Shown: positions 1 through 10,761 of the stretch, piece after piece
How positions within the stretch are numbered: the stretch's first letter is position 1
Layout of the letters: the number at the start of each line of letters is the position of its first letter
Assembly: GCA_021029095.1 (NCBI GenBank)
Contig: JAJOHG010000004.1
Span: 1,116,001-1,180,000, forward strand
DNA length: 64,000 bases
Direction of reading: 5' to 3'
DNA from: Phellopilus nigrolimitatus
Lineage: Eukaryota; Basidiomycota; Agaricomycetes; Hymenochaetales; Hymenochaetaceae
Made by a program: the position numbers and the translations under genes
The notes under the pieces: generated by a model
What the model saw: only the letters and a program-made list of their open reading frames with translations
Databases searched by the model: none
What the model was told of the DNA's origin: nothing

Positions 1-796
1 GGTGGGTAGCGGGTTGCTAGTTCGCGCTGGATTGCGGCTAGCGGATCGGAGCGGGATTTGTGGGAAAGGTCGCGCGTTCTAGTACAAATCAGAATGGACA
101 AAGGGCGGAGTTGCATGTAGACGCTCTCACCTGCGCTCGTCATCCTTGCCTTCCTCTGAGTCTTTCGACTTCTCCGAGTACCAGGGCTTCAGGTCCTTCG
201 CGCTCGGCGCAAGCGGCACCCCCTTTTCCGTCTCCATCTTGTCCTTGCCATTCTTCTTGCCAAGTTTGTCGAGCTCGCGCGTTTTCGTAAGGGCAGATGA
301 GATAGTTCCCTACGTAGCACAGACATCGACGTCGGAAACCATATGTCGCAGCTGGAGAACAAGACGCACCTGCTCGAGCTCTTCGAACAAGTTGATATGC
401 TTTCCGCCTCCCAAGGCAGAAAGGGATGACGGCCCTGCCACGGCCTCGATCCGCAGAGACGGGTCGGCTGCCTGTGCGAGCAGCTCGCGCTCGCGGGCAT
501 CGTCCTCCTTGCGCTTGGACTTCGCGGACGGTGCTCCGCCGGAGCGATCGCGGAGCAGAGATAAGCGGGCTTCAGCGTCCTTCGGCACGAATGGAAACGA
601 ACGCATGACGGGTCGTAAAATTGAGCGTGAAAAGACAAGCAAGCAGACGAAGCAAGCAACTCACGGCGAGCATCATGCGCCCCTCCTCTTTCTCCTCCTT
701 GAGGCGTGCCTCCTCCTCATCTTGCCGCACACGCTCGATATTGTCCCGCCTGTAAGGATGGTACGATTTGTGGTGGGCGATGTTCAGCTTTCCCAT
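1..796 (-). CDS. LENG1/Cir_N-domain nuclear protein, 3' end cut by window edge
   Basis: The protein begins MGKLNIAHHKSYHPYRRDN, the hallmark N-terminus of Cir_N-domain proteins related to human LENG1. Exon 1 runs from the ATG at 794-796 to about 676 (ending near GRMMLA). Exon 2 (about 570 to 390) reads DAEARLSLLRDRSGG through HINLFEELEQ and is rich in charged residues. Exon 3 (about 283 to 138) holds the second conserved LENG1 block, GVPLAPSAKDLKPWYS. A further exon from about base 77 encodes DPLAAIQRELATR and runs off the left edge. Introns have GTGAGT- and GTGCGT-type donors. The family is linked to splicing and transcriptional co-repressor complexes in animals; the fungal role is not established. 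The C-terminus lies outside the window. Confidence 0.85.
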
Positions 797-1225
797 CCTC
801 GCTCACCCTCCCAGTTCAGAGTTGTAGATTCGTAGCTTCAGCGACAGGACCAAGGAACTTGGAATCCAGTCTTGGAAGCGCTCACGTCGTTTGTCATTTG
901 TGCACGTGACTCGTTTATTATTGCACGTGATTGAGTCTCGGCGCGGCCAGGCTCGCGTTTCGGAACTTACTAATGCTACCTCACATCAACGGAAGTGCTC
1001 CGTCTGTCAAATTTTCTTCATAAATCTTCCTAGTTGCGGATCCATATCATCAGTTCACATCGACTGACTCGCGGCTCTAATGCCCTTTGTAATGTCCTCG
1101 ACCTCTGAAATCGATTACCATTTCTTGCCGATTTCAAAGTTATGGATTTACGTGAATTCCACCGCCAAGCTTCTCACAAAGATAGAGCATCGATAGAAGT
1201 CGAACTGTTATACTCGGCCAAAAAA
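797..1225. other. Intergenic, LENG1 to tRNA-Val
   Basis: This stretch holds the upstream region of the minus-strand LENG1-type gene and the 3' flank of the tRNA. No convincing coding region is visible. Confidence 0.5.
1220..1225 (-). terminator. RNA polymerase III T-run terminator
   Basis: Six consecutive A on the plus strand give TTTTTT on the transcribed orientation, starting at the base after the tRNA discriminator. This is the usual Pol III stop. Confidence 0.85.
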
Positions 1226-1326
1226 TGACTTAGCCAGGAATTGAACCTGGAACCATCTGTGGACATGAACATTTTCAATATGTCTTTCATGTTAGACAGA
1301 TATCATAACCGCTAGACCACTAAGTC
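1226..1326 (-). tRNA. tRNA-Val(AAC) with a 28-nt intron
   Basis: Read on the minus strand, the acceptor stem GACTTAG/CTAAGTC (1320-1326 with 1227-1233) pairs perfectly. The T-arm CCAGG-TTCAATT-CCTGG is perfect. The anticodon stem TCTGT/ACAGA encloses the loop C-U-AAC-A, then an intron at 1262-1289 on the plus strand, then C38. Removing the intron leaves 73 nt, a canonical length. The intron sits directly 3' of position 37, the standard site for nuclear tRNA introns. Anticodon AAC (read as IAC) decodes valine. A run of six T residues directly follows the 3' end. Confidence 0.9.
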
Positions 1327-3087
1327 TTTTTTGAATGTATGTCTTTATTGATCTAATGGTATAGTTCGGTTATTTGGGACAAAAATTTATCGAGGATTTC
1401 TTTTCAAATAGTTGTTCAGGTCGGCGCGTCGCGCATCACTATCTGGACCCTAACTTCCGATGTATGCTTCTAATTATATGAATTATTCGCATTTTGAGGC
1501 ATAGGTATGTACATGAATTATCAAGACTGAAACAAGAAAAAGGAAGGGGACGGTATGTAGCGTTCTCCTAGCGAATATAAGATGATCGGGCATGTTTATG
1601 TGGTCCTCAAGGCAGAGGAAAGGAACCCCCTCGACTGTGTACTTTTATCCGTTTATTAGGACCATCGGTTTCATCTGAGTCTCCAGGTCAAGCTTTCCGT
1701 TTTTGCTTGATTTGATTGTTGACCAGTGCAAACACTGCAAAGGATCAAAGCTAAAGCCTTTGTATGCAGTGGCGGAGAGCGACAGCACATGCGCGTTGAG
1801 AGATACGAGATGCGGGATTTGAGCTGGTCTTCAGAGCAGCTAGCAGGCTGGGCGGGTTGCTACATCAGAAAATACAACCTATTACAGCGGAAGTCGAAGA
1901 CACGCGCGAAGCTTGGCACAGGAAGGCTCTGTGGAGAGGGAAGCAGCGACGGATACGCGTGCGCCGCCCGTACAGAGATAGATCGGGGATTCGGAGAAAT
2001 GGCTTGGTGGAGGAGCGCGTGGACAACTGGATGCGCGTTTGCTCTGCTCGCCAAAGCGGGTGGCTCATCTATCTCGAGATCGGTAGCATGGGAGAGAGCC
2101 GAGGCCTGTGTCGGCCAGCCGAGTCGAGTGCAATAAGGTTTCGCGTCTAGAGATCAGTGTAAGCATATACTGTACGCGATACCGATGACACTTCTTTCGT
2201 ACCGCGGGAGTTCGTAGCTCGTGCCTAAGCGGTAGTTGTCGTAACTGCGCAGTGACAAAGTTCAAAAAAGACGCGATGCAGAAAAAAGTGCCGCGCCGGA
2301 GAAAGCATAAATTTTAGAAATTCAAATTTCGTCTTCGGGAGCATTCGTCTCATTTGTGTGAAATTGCAAACGGAAGACTGCGGTAGGCGTTTCGACTAGG
2401 AGGCCCGAATTTCCGTTAGTGTAGTCGTGCTGGAGATTTGGCATTGGGGGAAAGGCACAGGGCACCGAAGGTGCCTGTGGAACTTTTAGCCACATCCACG
2501 CTGGTACACAAACAGTATCTGACAGAGCCAGATGCAAGATGACTGAGCGACTCGGCGCGGAATAGGAAGAGCTCTTGAAAGTCCGGATAAAATGGTTAAT
2601 CCCCGGAGAGCTTCTGAGAGGCTTCGAGTCCGTTCTGAGCTAGAAGAGACCATAATTTCATAGTTGTCACGTACTTCAATGCGATTGAAGATGTTGATCC
2701 ATGTAGAGGGCAGCTGCACAAGGTGAAGCCGTGTTCGATGAACAGCCATACAAGTGTCTACAGCTGTGCCGAAAAGAGTTGCAGGAACATCACGGACAGC
2801 GAGGACGTATGGATCGATAAAGGAAGCACATTCGTCGCGCATCGCGATGTTGACTCGAGGAAAAAATCCTCGGTAGAACGTGGACTGAGAATTACGTGAC
2901 ATAACGTGGGAAACTATGTGTATACAGGGGAGACGAAAGACGGACGTGGACCCACAACCAATGACAAGTGGGTAACCATGCACGTTCGAGGAACCCAAAT
3001 AGAAGAAAGAAGACAGCATGCGCTCAAGTCACCGCCTCAGGAACTAGACAGAGATGGCCGTCGAGATCACTCAGGCCGAGCACCATG
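1327..3087. other. Intergenic, no supported gene; PHO84 upstream region
   Basis: Open frames at 1726-2136 (+) and 2486-3019 (-) show no family motif, and their composition is unremarkable. I do not call them genes. The part nearest PHO84 has several ACGTG/CACGTT-like cores (for example around 2893, 2943 and 2980). In ascomycetes such sites bind the phosphate regulator Pho4, but whether they act here is inference. Confidence 0.45.
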
Positions 3088-3095
3088 TATATAAA
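3088..3095 (+). promoter_or_regulatory. TATA box of PHO84
   Basis: TATATAAA lies 78 bp upstream of the PHO84 start codon, within the usual core-promoter distance for a regulated fungal gene. Confidence 0.6.
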
Positions 3096-3172
3096 TCACC
3101 ACCAACTCATCGGCGTTCTAGGCGCCGCGACTTCTCTTTCCTTCTCCCATCACTCCCTACCCGCGTTGAGCA

Positions 3173-5333
3173 ATGGACAGAGGCTACATCTCCGAGAAGA
3201 CCTCCAGCCGCGGGTCTGTCGACCCTAAGATAAACCAGGCCGTCTACACCCTCGACCAGCGCCGTCGCGCTGCGCTCGCGGAGGTCGATAACGCCAGCTT
3301 TTCGTGAGTTTCTAGTCTTATTTCTGTGTATAAACAACTTGAATTGATCTACGGCCAACGCAGATGGTTTCACGTCAAAGTCGTCCTTGTAGCCGGTGTT
3401 GGTTTCTTTACGGATGCGTGAGTTTCGTTTTGTATTCGGCTCGTGCAATCGACGTTTCTGACTTATCTCTTCCAGATATGATATCTTTGCTGTAAGGTTT
3501 CGCGTTCAACGTTGTATGACTGTTGTTAAGTAAATGCGGCGCATATAGATCAACATTGCATCGACGATGCTCGGATATGTATACGGTAAAGGGCAGGTTC
3601 TCTCCGCGAACCAAGACTTGGGTGTAAAGGTTGCAACCCCTGTCGGCACTCTCATCGGCCAGCTGCTTTTTGGTTGGCTAGCAGATCTCCTTGGTCGCAA
3701 GCGCATGTGTGAGTGCTCAGTTTTCAGAAACTTTTCTCAAGTTGTCGAGTCCTCAGATCTTTTGTTTGACATCATTCTAGACGGTGTCGAATTGATGATC
3801 ATTATTGTCGGCTGCTTCGCACAATGTCTCGCCGGTGAGGCGCATGCCGTGAACATCATTGCGGTCATCATTGTCTGGCGGTTTCTCGTGAGAAATTTGG
3901 TCTCTTTTCATAAAAATCTGTCTCATGTTAGTATCGGGGTTCGACGTATCTTTATAGATGGGAATAGGTATCGGTGGTGACTACCCGCTTTCTGCGACCA
4001 TCTCTTCCGAATTCTCGTCGACAAGAATACGCGGTCGTCTCATGACCGCTGTATTTGCAGCGCAGGGCTGGGGTAACTTCAGTAAGGACATTTTTTGTCG
4101 CCAAAATTCGAATACACACCTTACAAATCACACTTCCTAGCTGCTGCCCTCGTCGGCCTCATCGTCGTCGCCGCATTCAAGTCTTCAGTCTTGAAGGACA
4201 GCCCGACGGACCTCAAGCACGTCGACTTCATGTGGCGCCTACTCATAGGTCTCGGCTGCGTGCCCGCATGCATAGCGCTCTACTTCCGGCTCACGATTCC
4301 CGAGACGCCGAGATTCACCATGGACATCGAGCGCAACGTGCAGCAGGCCGCTTCGGATGTCGAGAATTTCCTGACCAGCGGCACATTTGTCGTCGATCCG
4401 GATGCTGTCGTCCAGCGCGTCGTCGCGCCCAAGGCGACGAAGAACGACTTTGCGACCTATTTCGGGAAATGGGAGAACATGAAGGTGCTCATTGGCACCA
4501 GTTGGAGCTGGTTCGCGCTCGATGTACGTTGCTGTCCGTTTCCTCGTATACTTTAGCTAATTTTTGTTTTCTAATGTAGATTGCATTTTACGGTCTCGGA
4601 CTCAACTCGTCCATCATTCTGACCGCAATCGGCTTCGGCTCACCTTCGTCTAGTGTCACGGGCACAGGAAAAGATATATCTGAACCTGAAAAATGTTTGC
4701 GTCGGAAACCTCATCCTCTCCGCCGCAGGTCTTATCCCCGGCTACTATGCGACCTTCCTACTCATTGACCGTTGGGGCCGCAAGCCAATTCAATTGATGG
4801 GCTTCGCGATGCTTACCGTGCTGTTCGTAATCATGGGCTTCGGGTACGACAAGCTTATCTCGACGAGCGGCGGCAAGGGGGCGTTCGTGTTCCTCTATTG
4901 CCTCGCGGACTTCTTCCAGAACTTCGGCCCAAACACGACGACGTTTGTCATCCCCGGCGAGGCGTTCCCGACGCGGTACAGGAGCACGGCGCACGGCATT
5001 TCTGCGGCATCTGGGAAGCTCGGCGCGATCGTCGCTCAGGTCGGGTTTGCGCGCCTCGTAAACATTGGCGGTAAAAACAACTTCGTCAAACATATGTGCG
5101 TTGTGACACTCCGTTCACTGCTCCCTGGCCTGATACTAAATGTTTTTTTAAATACTTCTAGCCTCGAGATATTCGCGTTCTTCATGCTGACGGGGATTTT
5201 CTCGACGCTCCTGCTACCGGAGACGATGAACCGCACGCTCGAGGACCTCTCGAACGAGAACCAGGACGGCTTCATCGCTGGCGTCGCGGGAAAGCCTGTC
5301 GCGACTCAGGAGGATGAGGGGACCGCGCACTGA
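3173..5333 (+). CDS. PHO84: Inorganic phosphate:H+ symporter, PHO84 type (MFS)
   Basis: A plasma-membrane major facilitator that imports inorganic phosphate. The spliced protein starts [11 protein letters not shown] at the ATG at 3173, after the TATA box. Recognisable blocks in order: [21 protein letters not shown] (first helix), [12 protein letters not shown] (the MFS loop 2-3 signature), [14 protein letters not shown] (the family signature after helix 4), [16 protein letters not shown] (central loop), [15 protein letters not shown], then the C-terminal helices ending in DEGTAH. At least seven introns of about 50-65 bases are visible. Between the blocks [13 protein letters not shown] and [15 protein letters not shown] (about 4655-4680) the reading frame shifts with no room for an intron. 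Removing one A from the A4 run would restore it, so this is either a sequence error or a lesion. It is otherwise full length. Confidence 0.92.
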
Positions 5334-6169
5334 TTGTATTCTCACATTCGTTTTTATTCTTCCGATTATTTTCTCCGCGTTTACTAATGCACTCGTCTGT
5401 TTCTGCTCATCTTCTCCCTCGAGCCTACCAAACTTACTCGCATTCGCATGTATTCCGAGTCTTGAATTCGTGTTGTAAAACATCTTGTCTTGTGCTATGG
5501 TGTTCGGTCTATGACTATTTGGAATGCACGGGTAAATTTGAAAAGTCACGGACCGACCGAAAAAAAAGAGGCTGCTCATGCCAGCACTCAACACCCTTAC
5601 AATGTCAGTTTTGTTTTTAGAGGTATGGCTCCTGCGGCTTGACTGCAGAATAAATCAACAGAAGTCATGATGATTATGAAAATTTTATTTGACGGGTCGA
5701 GTTTTTTTTGTGCAGTCCACACTTTCGACGCGCATCGACACGCCTTCCTTATTCGGCCGGTCCGTAACTTTTCAAACCCACCTGTACATGTATGCAAAAG
5801 TTGACACGAGAAGCTCGTGAAAGCCGGATAAGGAGAGTGACTTTCCAAATGCAGCAAGAATATCGGAGTTCAAAATACAAACTCCGCGGCCTCTGCTTCG
5901 CTGGAAGCACGTGATTTTGCCGAGGAGACGCGACGCGGCACGGACTCGGAGATGCTCCGCGCTCGCGACTCGGAGTGCCGAGCGACCCATATCCACTTCC
6001 CTCTCTGCATCCGCGACGCCCTCATATAGAAACAGTCAGTGAGCACCACAGCGTATTCTATTCCGATATTGGAACATCGTTTCAAACAGTCGATCCCGAA
6101 CTTCGTTATCATCAGGACTACCTGCGATACAGCATCTAGACCAGATAGGAGCTCGTCTTTGCCACACAT
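5334..6169. other. Intergenic, PHO84 to DUF1748
   Basis: PHO84 3' region and the upstream region of the DUF1748 gene. The long minus-strand frame at 5870-6400 is largely antisense to the DUF1748 exon and intron and is not supported. Confidence 0.5.
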
Positions 6170-6577
6170 ATGAGCATGATCGGGAAGCTTGTGCATTATA
6201 CCGTAGACGCGGTCCTTCTGTCCACCGTCCTGGCTGGCGTGCGCCGGTCGAGTGGGTTCGGGTGCGTCTCGTGTGTCTTGCGTTATCCACCTCGTACTGA
6301 TTTGCGCCGCCGCCTTCGTCTGCATCTGAACTCGCTTTGGTATCCAATCTGCGTATCCTGCCGGACAATTACGGTGTGTTTTCGATAACGCATTCGACAT
6401 GTAACCGACGGCATTTGGTACATGGACGACAGTCCCGACTCGACACTCATCGGAGACCCCACCATACGCTCGATAACCGACCGCTTCTTGGGCGTCGGGG
6501 AAACCGTGTTCGACGCTGTGCAGGGGACAGCCGTGAGCAGCACCTACTTCAAGCGTGGCGAGAGGGATCGTAAATGA
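6170..6577 (+). CDS. DUF1748 (PF08520) fungal mini-protein
   Basis: A two-exon gene for about 78 residues, a normal size for this family. Exon 1 (6170-6261) encodes MSMIGKLVHYTVDAVLLS through TVLAGVRRSSGFG. The GKLVHYTVDAVL...LAG-x-RRS-G motif is the family signature. Exon 2 (6433-6577) encodes the other half, DPTIRSITDRFLGVGETVFD, and ends SSTYFKRGERDRK. The intron (6262-6432) starts GTGCGT and ends ACAG. At 171 bases it is about three times the local norm, and I see no usable internal AG for a second splice site. One hydrophobic segment near the N-terminus fits a small membrane-associated, possibly mitochondrial protein. Its molecular role is not known to me. Confidence 0.85.
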
Positions 6578-7094
6578 GGGTCTCCGACGGCGCTGCGGGG
6601 TCAGGAGCTGGAGGGCGGGATTGGAGCACGCGGCTGTCCGATCGGACCTGCTGCTAGGCCTGGGACAACGCGCGAGTGCTTGGACGAGATTGATCGTAGA
6701 CTGCGGGGACGAGAGATTTATACTCTTCAGAGACAGGGGAGACAGGTCAGATTATTGCTGTATTGGTTAATGCTTTTTCTTCTTCCTTCTCCTGTATTTT
6801 ATTCTTATATGAGTCGGCTTCTTATCTCGTCTCCTTCATTCAACAACGCTCTTCCACACCTCGTTATTATCTACGTCTTAAGTAAGGTTGCTGAGAAGTA
6901 TGCGAGGGCATAAGTACTCATGTAAATACATTATTCTCATGATTGAGCTACAGCAAGTTGTACTGTAGCACTGCCTGGGATGCGTCATCCTTTCCCATTT
7001 GGGATAAACTGCGCTCGCAGTCGCAGTGGCGGGCCGCTGGCGGCGGTAGCACTCCTTGGCTACTGACCTTCGTCGAGCTCGACGACGAACAACG
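6578..7094. other. Intergenic, DUF1748 to SERINC
   Basis: Promoter region of the SERINC-type gene. No coding region or RNA gene is seen. Confidence 0.5.
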
Positions 7095-9060
7095 ATGGGC
7101 GCCCTCGTATCTATACCAATTCTAGGCGGGTTGTCAACGATAGGCACCTCATGTCTCGCGGGACTGGCGTTCTGCTTCACGTCAACTGCAGGTGGGCAAA
7201 CGCACTCATCTCTCAGACCCACTTAGAGCCTAAAGGTCATGGCGCGCAGCGTCAATGTTCTGCAAGTCCTGCAACTGCAACTCGTCCATAGCGACCCGTG
7301 TCGGCTTTGCTGTAAGTGGCGCCCTCGGCTGAGTCAGTCTGCCGAGCCTCACACCCTCTGCAGCTGATCTTCCTGTTCAATTCCATGCTGGCATGGGCTA
7401 TGAGGACGCGTTTCGCCATCAATCTCATCGAGAAATGGAGCTACGACTATATAAAGATGGACTGTGAGGACGGGCAGTGTTACGGTGTTTTAGCAGGTGC
7501 GTGTTTTTCCGACGTTGTTGCTCTCGTGCTGAACGAGAGGTTTCCAGGTTCACCGCATTTGCTTCGCATTGTCATTGTTCCATGTTCTATTAGGTGCCTC
7601 GCTTATTGGCGTGAAAGACACGCGAGACAAGAGGGCTGCGCTTCAGAACGGGTACGCAGATCTCCGATGCTTTCTCTCTCCTGGGCAGGTAGCTCAGACG
7701 AAACTTTCAGATGGTGGGGCCCCAAAGCTCTGCTCTGGCTAGTCTTGGTTACGGTGTCGTTTTTCATTCCGAATGGCTTTTTCATGTTCTGGGGAAACTA
7801 CATCTCTCTCATTGGCGCTACGATCTTCATCCTCCTCGGACTTGTCCTCCTCGTTGACTTCGCGCACTCTTGGTCGGAAACCTGTCTCGAGAACTGGGAG
7901 AACTCGCCCAACTCGAACCTTTGGCAATGGGTCCTCATCGGCTCGACCGGCGGAATGTACGCCGCCGCCATCGCGCTGACGGGCGTGATGTACGCCTTCT
8001 TCGCGAGCTCCTCGTGCACGCTCAACCGGTTCTTCATCTCGTTCAATCTCGCCCTGTGCGTCATCATCACGATCATGTGCATCCACCCTGCCATTCAGGA
8101 GTCGAATCCACGCTCTGGGCTTGCGCAAAGCAGCATGGTCGCGGTCTACTGCACGTATCTGATTATGTCCGCCATAGGAAATCACGAGCACGCCTCGTGC
8201 AACCCGCTGCACAACGGGACAGTGAAAGGCACGCAGACGACGACGGTTGTGATCGGCGCGGTCTTCACGTTCGTAGCAATTGCGTACTCAACGAGCCGCG
8301 CGGCGACGCAGAGCCGTGCACTCGTCGGGAAGAACAAAAAAGCTGTAGGCGCGGTGTCGCTCCCCATCGACGACGAATTACTTGGGGACCATGGGCTAGT
8401 GACAGCGCAACCTAGCAGGACTGACACCCCGAGATATCAGGCACTTTTGGCTGCAGTTGAAGCAGGGTACGTTTTTCTCCCCCTTCCCCCTGTTTCCCTT
8501 TGTGGCTCGGCTGAACCTGCTTTAGAGCTATTCCGGCAGTCAGCGTTAAACGAGGACGATGACGATGACTGATGACGAAGATGGTGTTGCCGGGGATGAG
8601 CGAGATGATGAGAGATCTGGAACACGCTACAATGTACGTGCACATGCCTTCTCTCGTCTTAAAAATAGTCTAAACCCCGGATCTTGTATGCTCCTCTATA
8701 GTATGCATGGTTTCATGTTATATTCGCTATAGGCGCAATGTATGTTGCGATGCTACTGACAGATTGGTGCGTACTTCATTCTTTTTTCTGAGCAACCTGC
8801 CGATTTATTTTTTGCATTATTTAGGAATGTTGTGAAGACATCCCCAATTGGTGCGTCCAGCCCAGACCCCGAAGACGACGTGTATATTGGCCGCTCCGAG
8901 GTTGCCATGTGGATGCGCGTGGTGTCCAGTTGGGTCTGCATGCTCCTGTACATCTGGAGCCTGCTCGCCCCCGTGCTCATGCCTGATCGGTGCGTTTCCT
9001 TGTTTGATGGTTCGGAAAATAACTGATGATGCGTTTCCTATCAGCTTCGGGGAACTGTAA
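7095..9060 (+). CDS. TMS1: Serine incorporator family membrane protein (TMS1/SERINC)
   Basis: A multi-pass membrane protein of the SERINC family, proposed to influence serine-lipid content of membranes and now also linked to lipid scrambling. The start MGALVSIPILGGLSTIGTS is the classic N-terminus (7095). It is followed by the cysteine cluster FCKSCNCNSSIATRVGFA, then a helix and WSYDYIKMDCEDGQCYG. The central exon (about 7680-8468) carries WWGPKALLWLVLV, FMFWGNYISLIGATIFILLGLVLLVDFAHSW and the serine-rich-region helices. After a hydrophilic acidic loop (EDDDDD, about 8550) come the last two helices, YAWFHVIFAIGAMYVAMLLTDW and WMRVVSSWVCMLLYIWSLLAP. The stop TAA is at 9058-9060. Introns are about 50 bases. 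It is convergent with the RAD51D-type gene. Confidence 0.92.
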
Positions 9061-9415
9061 GAGTAGGAACAACTATGTGGGAACGAGTGAAGTGCTGTAA
9101 CATATGGACAAATTGATATCATTAGAAGAGCTTCAGTGCAGTGATGCCAATAGAACTTTTCATGTGTCTTTATCGCCCACCTTTGCGTCGCTCCAATCCT
9201 ACCCGGTGGTAATTCATGAAGAACCCCGTTGTGCAGACTGAAAGCCCACCACACGCGACCAAACTATCGACGAATGGAGAATTAGCGTTCGACATCCTCA
9301 ATGAGCCCTCGCTGCTTTGCAAAATGAGGAAATTCTTACGCCGGACCGTGATCGCAGAACCTCCGCGATGTATACACTATCATAATCTAGGTCCTCGTTC
9401 TCGCCGCACGCCAAT
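9061..9415. other. Convergent intergenic region
   Basis: 3' flanks of the SERINC gene and the RAD51D-type gene. Nothing else is recognised. Confidence 0.4.
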
Positions 9416-10761
9416 TCATTGGGTGTCAGAATAGCCGATGTATCTTCCGCCGACTCGGGACTGCTCCTGCGAAGCACCGGAGAGCACGTCGCGCGCTCTG
9501 CTCAGCCAAAGCGTCGTGTCCGTAAGGAACGTGAATGTCGACCCTAGCGCTGGCTTCAGTTTGATGGACTGCAAACACGGAGGCGGGGTTCGAGGGACAA
9601 TGCCGGCGCCGCGTTGTTTGTGACCTGCGCGTACGACACTAGAAGGGGGGAATAAGCAAAATATACAGGAAGGTAGAGGCGCTGAGACATTCGTGCCGTG
9701 CTCGTACCAATGCAATCAGTCCATGCGATATGGCGAAGTCTTGGAGGTTCCTCATAAAAGCCGCCATCAGTGCATGACCTGCAAGATATTTAGTTACAAG
9801 GAAGCGTAAGTCAGCGATGCGCTCGGAGAGTAGCACAACCTCCCTGGCCTCACCTTCGGAAGACCCTGTAGTGAGGTATGGCCCAAAGAGGGGGGTAACC
9901 GGGTCAATGACGATGAGAGTGACAGGATTTGATTCCCGTGCATCTGCAACAGTCATCTTCGGTGGACGTGGAAAATCGGCAGTGGGCGGAACACCACTCC
10001 TCGTTAAGGCTGGATGCTATTCATTGACCGAAACTAGACTTACCTGGGTCGTTGATCGGATCGACATTAAGATGTTGTGCGCGACTTCAGCAGTGAAAGC
10101 AAGTGACACATGCAGCCGCTCAAGAGCGGTATTGATGAGATTCTAAGGTGTTGAAGGTTTTAGATCACATTGGAAGCGAGGTTCATAAAGACTGTTTCAC
10201 ATGAGCGTTCGGCATGTTTTGCGCCCATGTAGATGCATTCAAGATTTGTGAGGCTCTAACTGCAGAGAAGTCACCGATAGTATCGATCCAATGTACATTA
10301 CAACTCTCTGAGCTTGTGAGGTGGGCAAGGACGATATTCATTACGAGAGTCTGCTTAGATAAAAGGACTCAGACAATTTAAGCAGAAAAGCGGTAAAGAG
10401 TTACAGAACTGTTTTCGCGGAACCTTTCCCCCCGGCAACTTCGACTACACCTTCTTTTACGGTGCGAAGTAGGGAATCTAGTTCAGAGTGGCCAGACGCC
10501 CATGGCGGGCTCGTATTTTCGTCTTTTGAGACCAAGTCATTCAAGAGTTCGAGTCCTGATATGCCTTCCGTAGCAGTGGCCTTGAGAACTTGTTCCCGTA
10601 TCCTCTCGAGATCTGAGAACGTAACCGAGTCCGGAGGACATCGCTGAAACAGTGCAAGACTTGAGGTAAAAAGCAAGTCTTCGTCCGTCTTGATGTTGCA
10701 GCTCTCGAGAGCATCGAGAATTGCTTTCGGCTCGTTTACTAAGTATGGTTCGCAGACGCAT
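9416..10761 (-). CDS. RAD51D-type RecA paralog for homologous recombination
   Basis: A RecA-fold recombinase paralog. The N-terminal helical region reads VNEPKAILDALESCNIKTDEDL, then LFTSSLALFQRCPPDSVTF and GISGLELLNDL. The core begins PPWASGHSELDSLL, with Walker A GGKGSAKT; the usual second Gly is Ala. A GTTCTG donor follows it. The next exons read HWIDTIGDFSAVRASQILN and NLINTALERLHVSLAFTAEVAHN. The Walker B strand is VTLIVIDPVTPLFGPYL (around 9915). The C-terminus has KLKPALGSTFTFLTDTTLWLSR. In animals such proteins act in the BCDX2 complex that loads RAD51; the role here is inferred. The start is uncertain: the ATG at 10759-10761 (MRLRTIL) joins the homologous frame only after a one-base shift near 10740. 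The joining of the last two exons is also unresolved. Confidence 0.78.

Noticed and set aside
1726..2136. 136-codon plus-strand open frame
   Set aside because: Overlaps other open frames on both strands in a GC-richer patch and has no recognisable domain.
2486..3019. 177-codon minus-strand open frame upstream of PHO84
   Set aside because: No motif, no splice structure, and it overlaps the likely PHO84 regulatory region.
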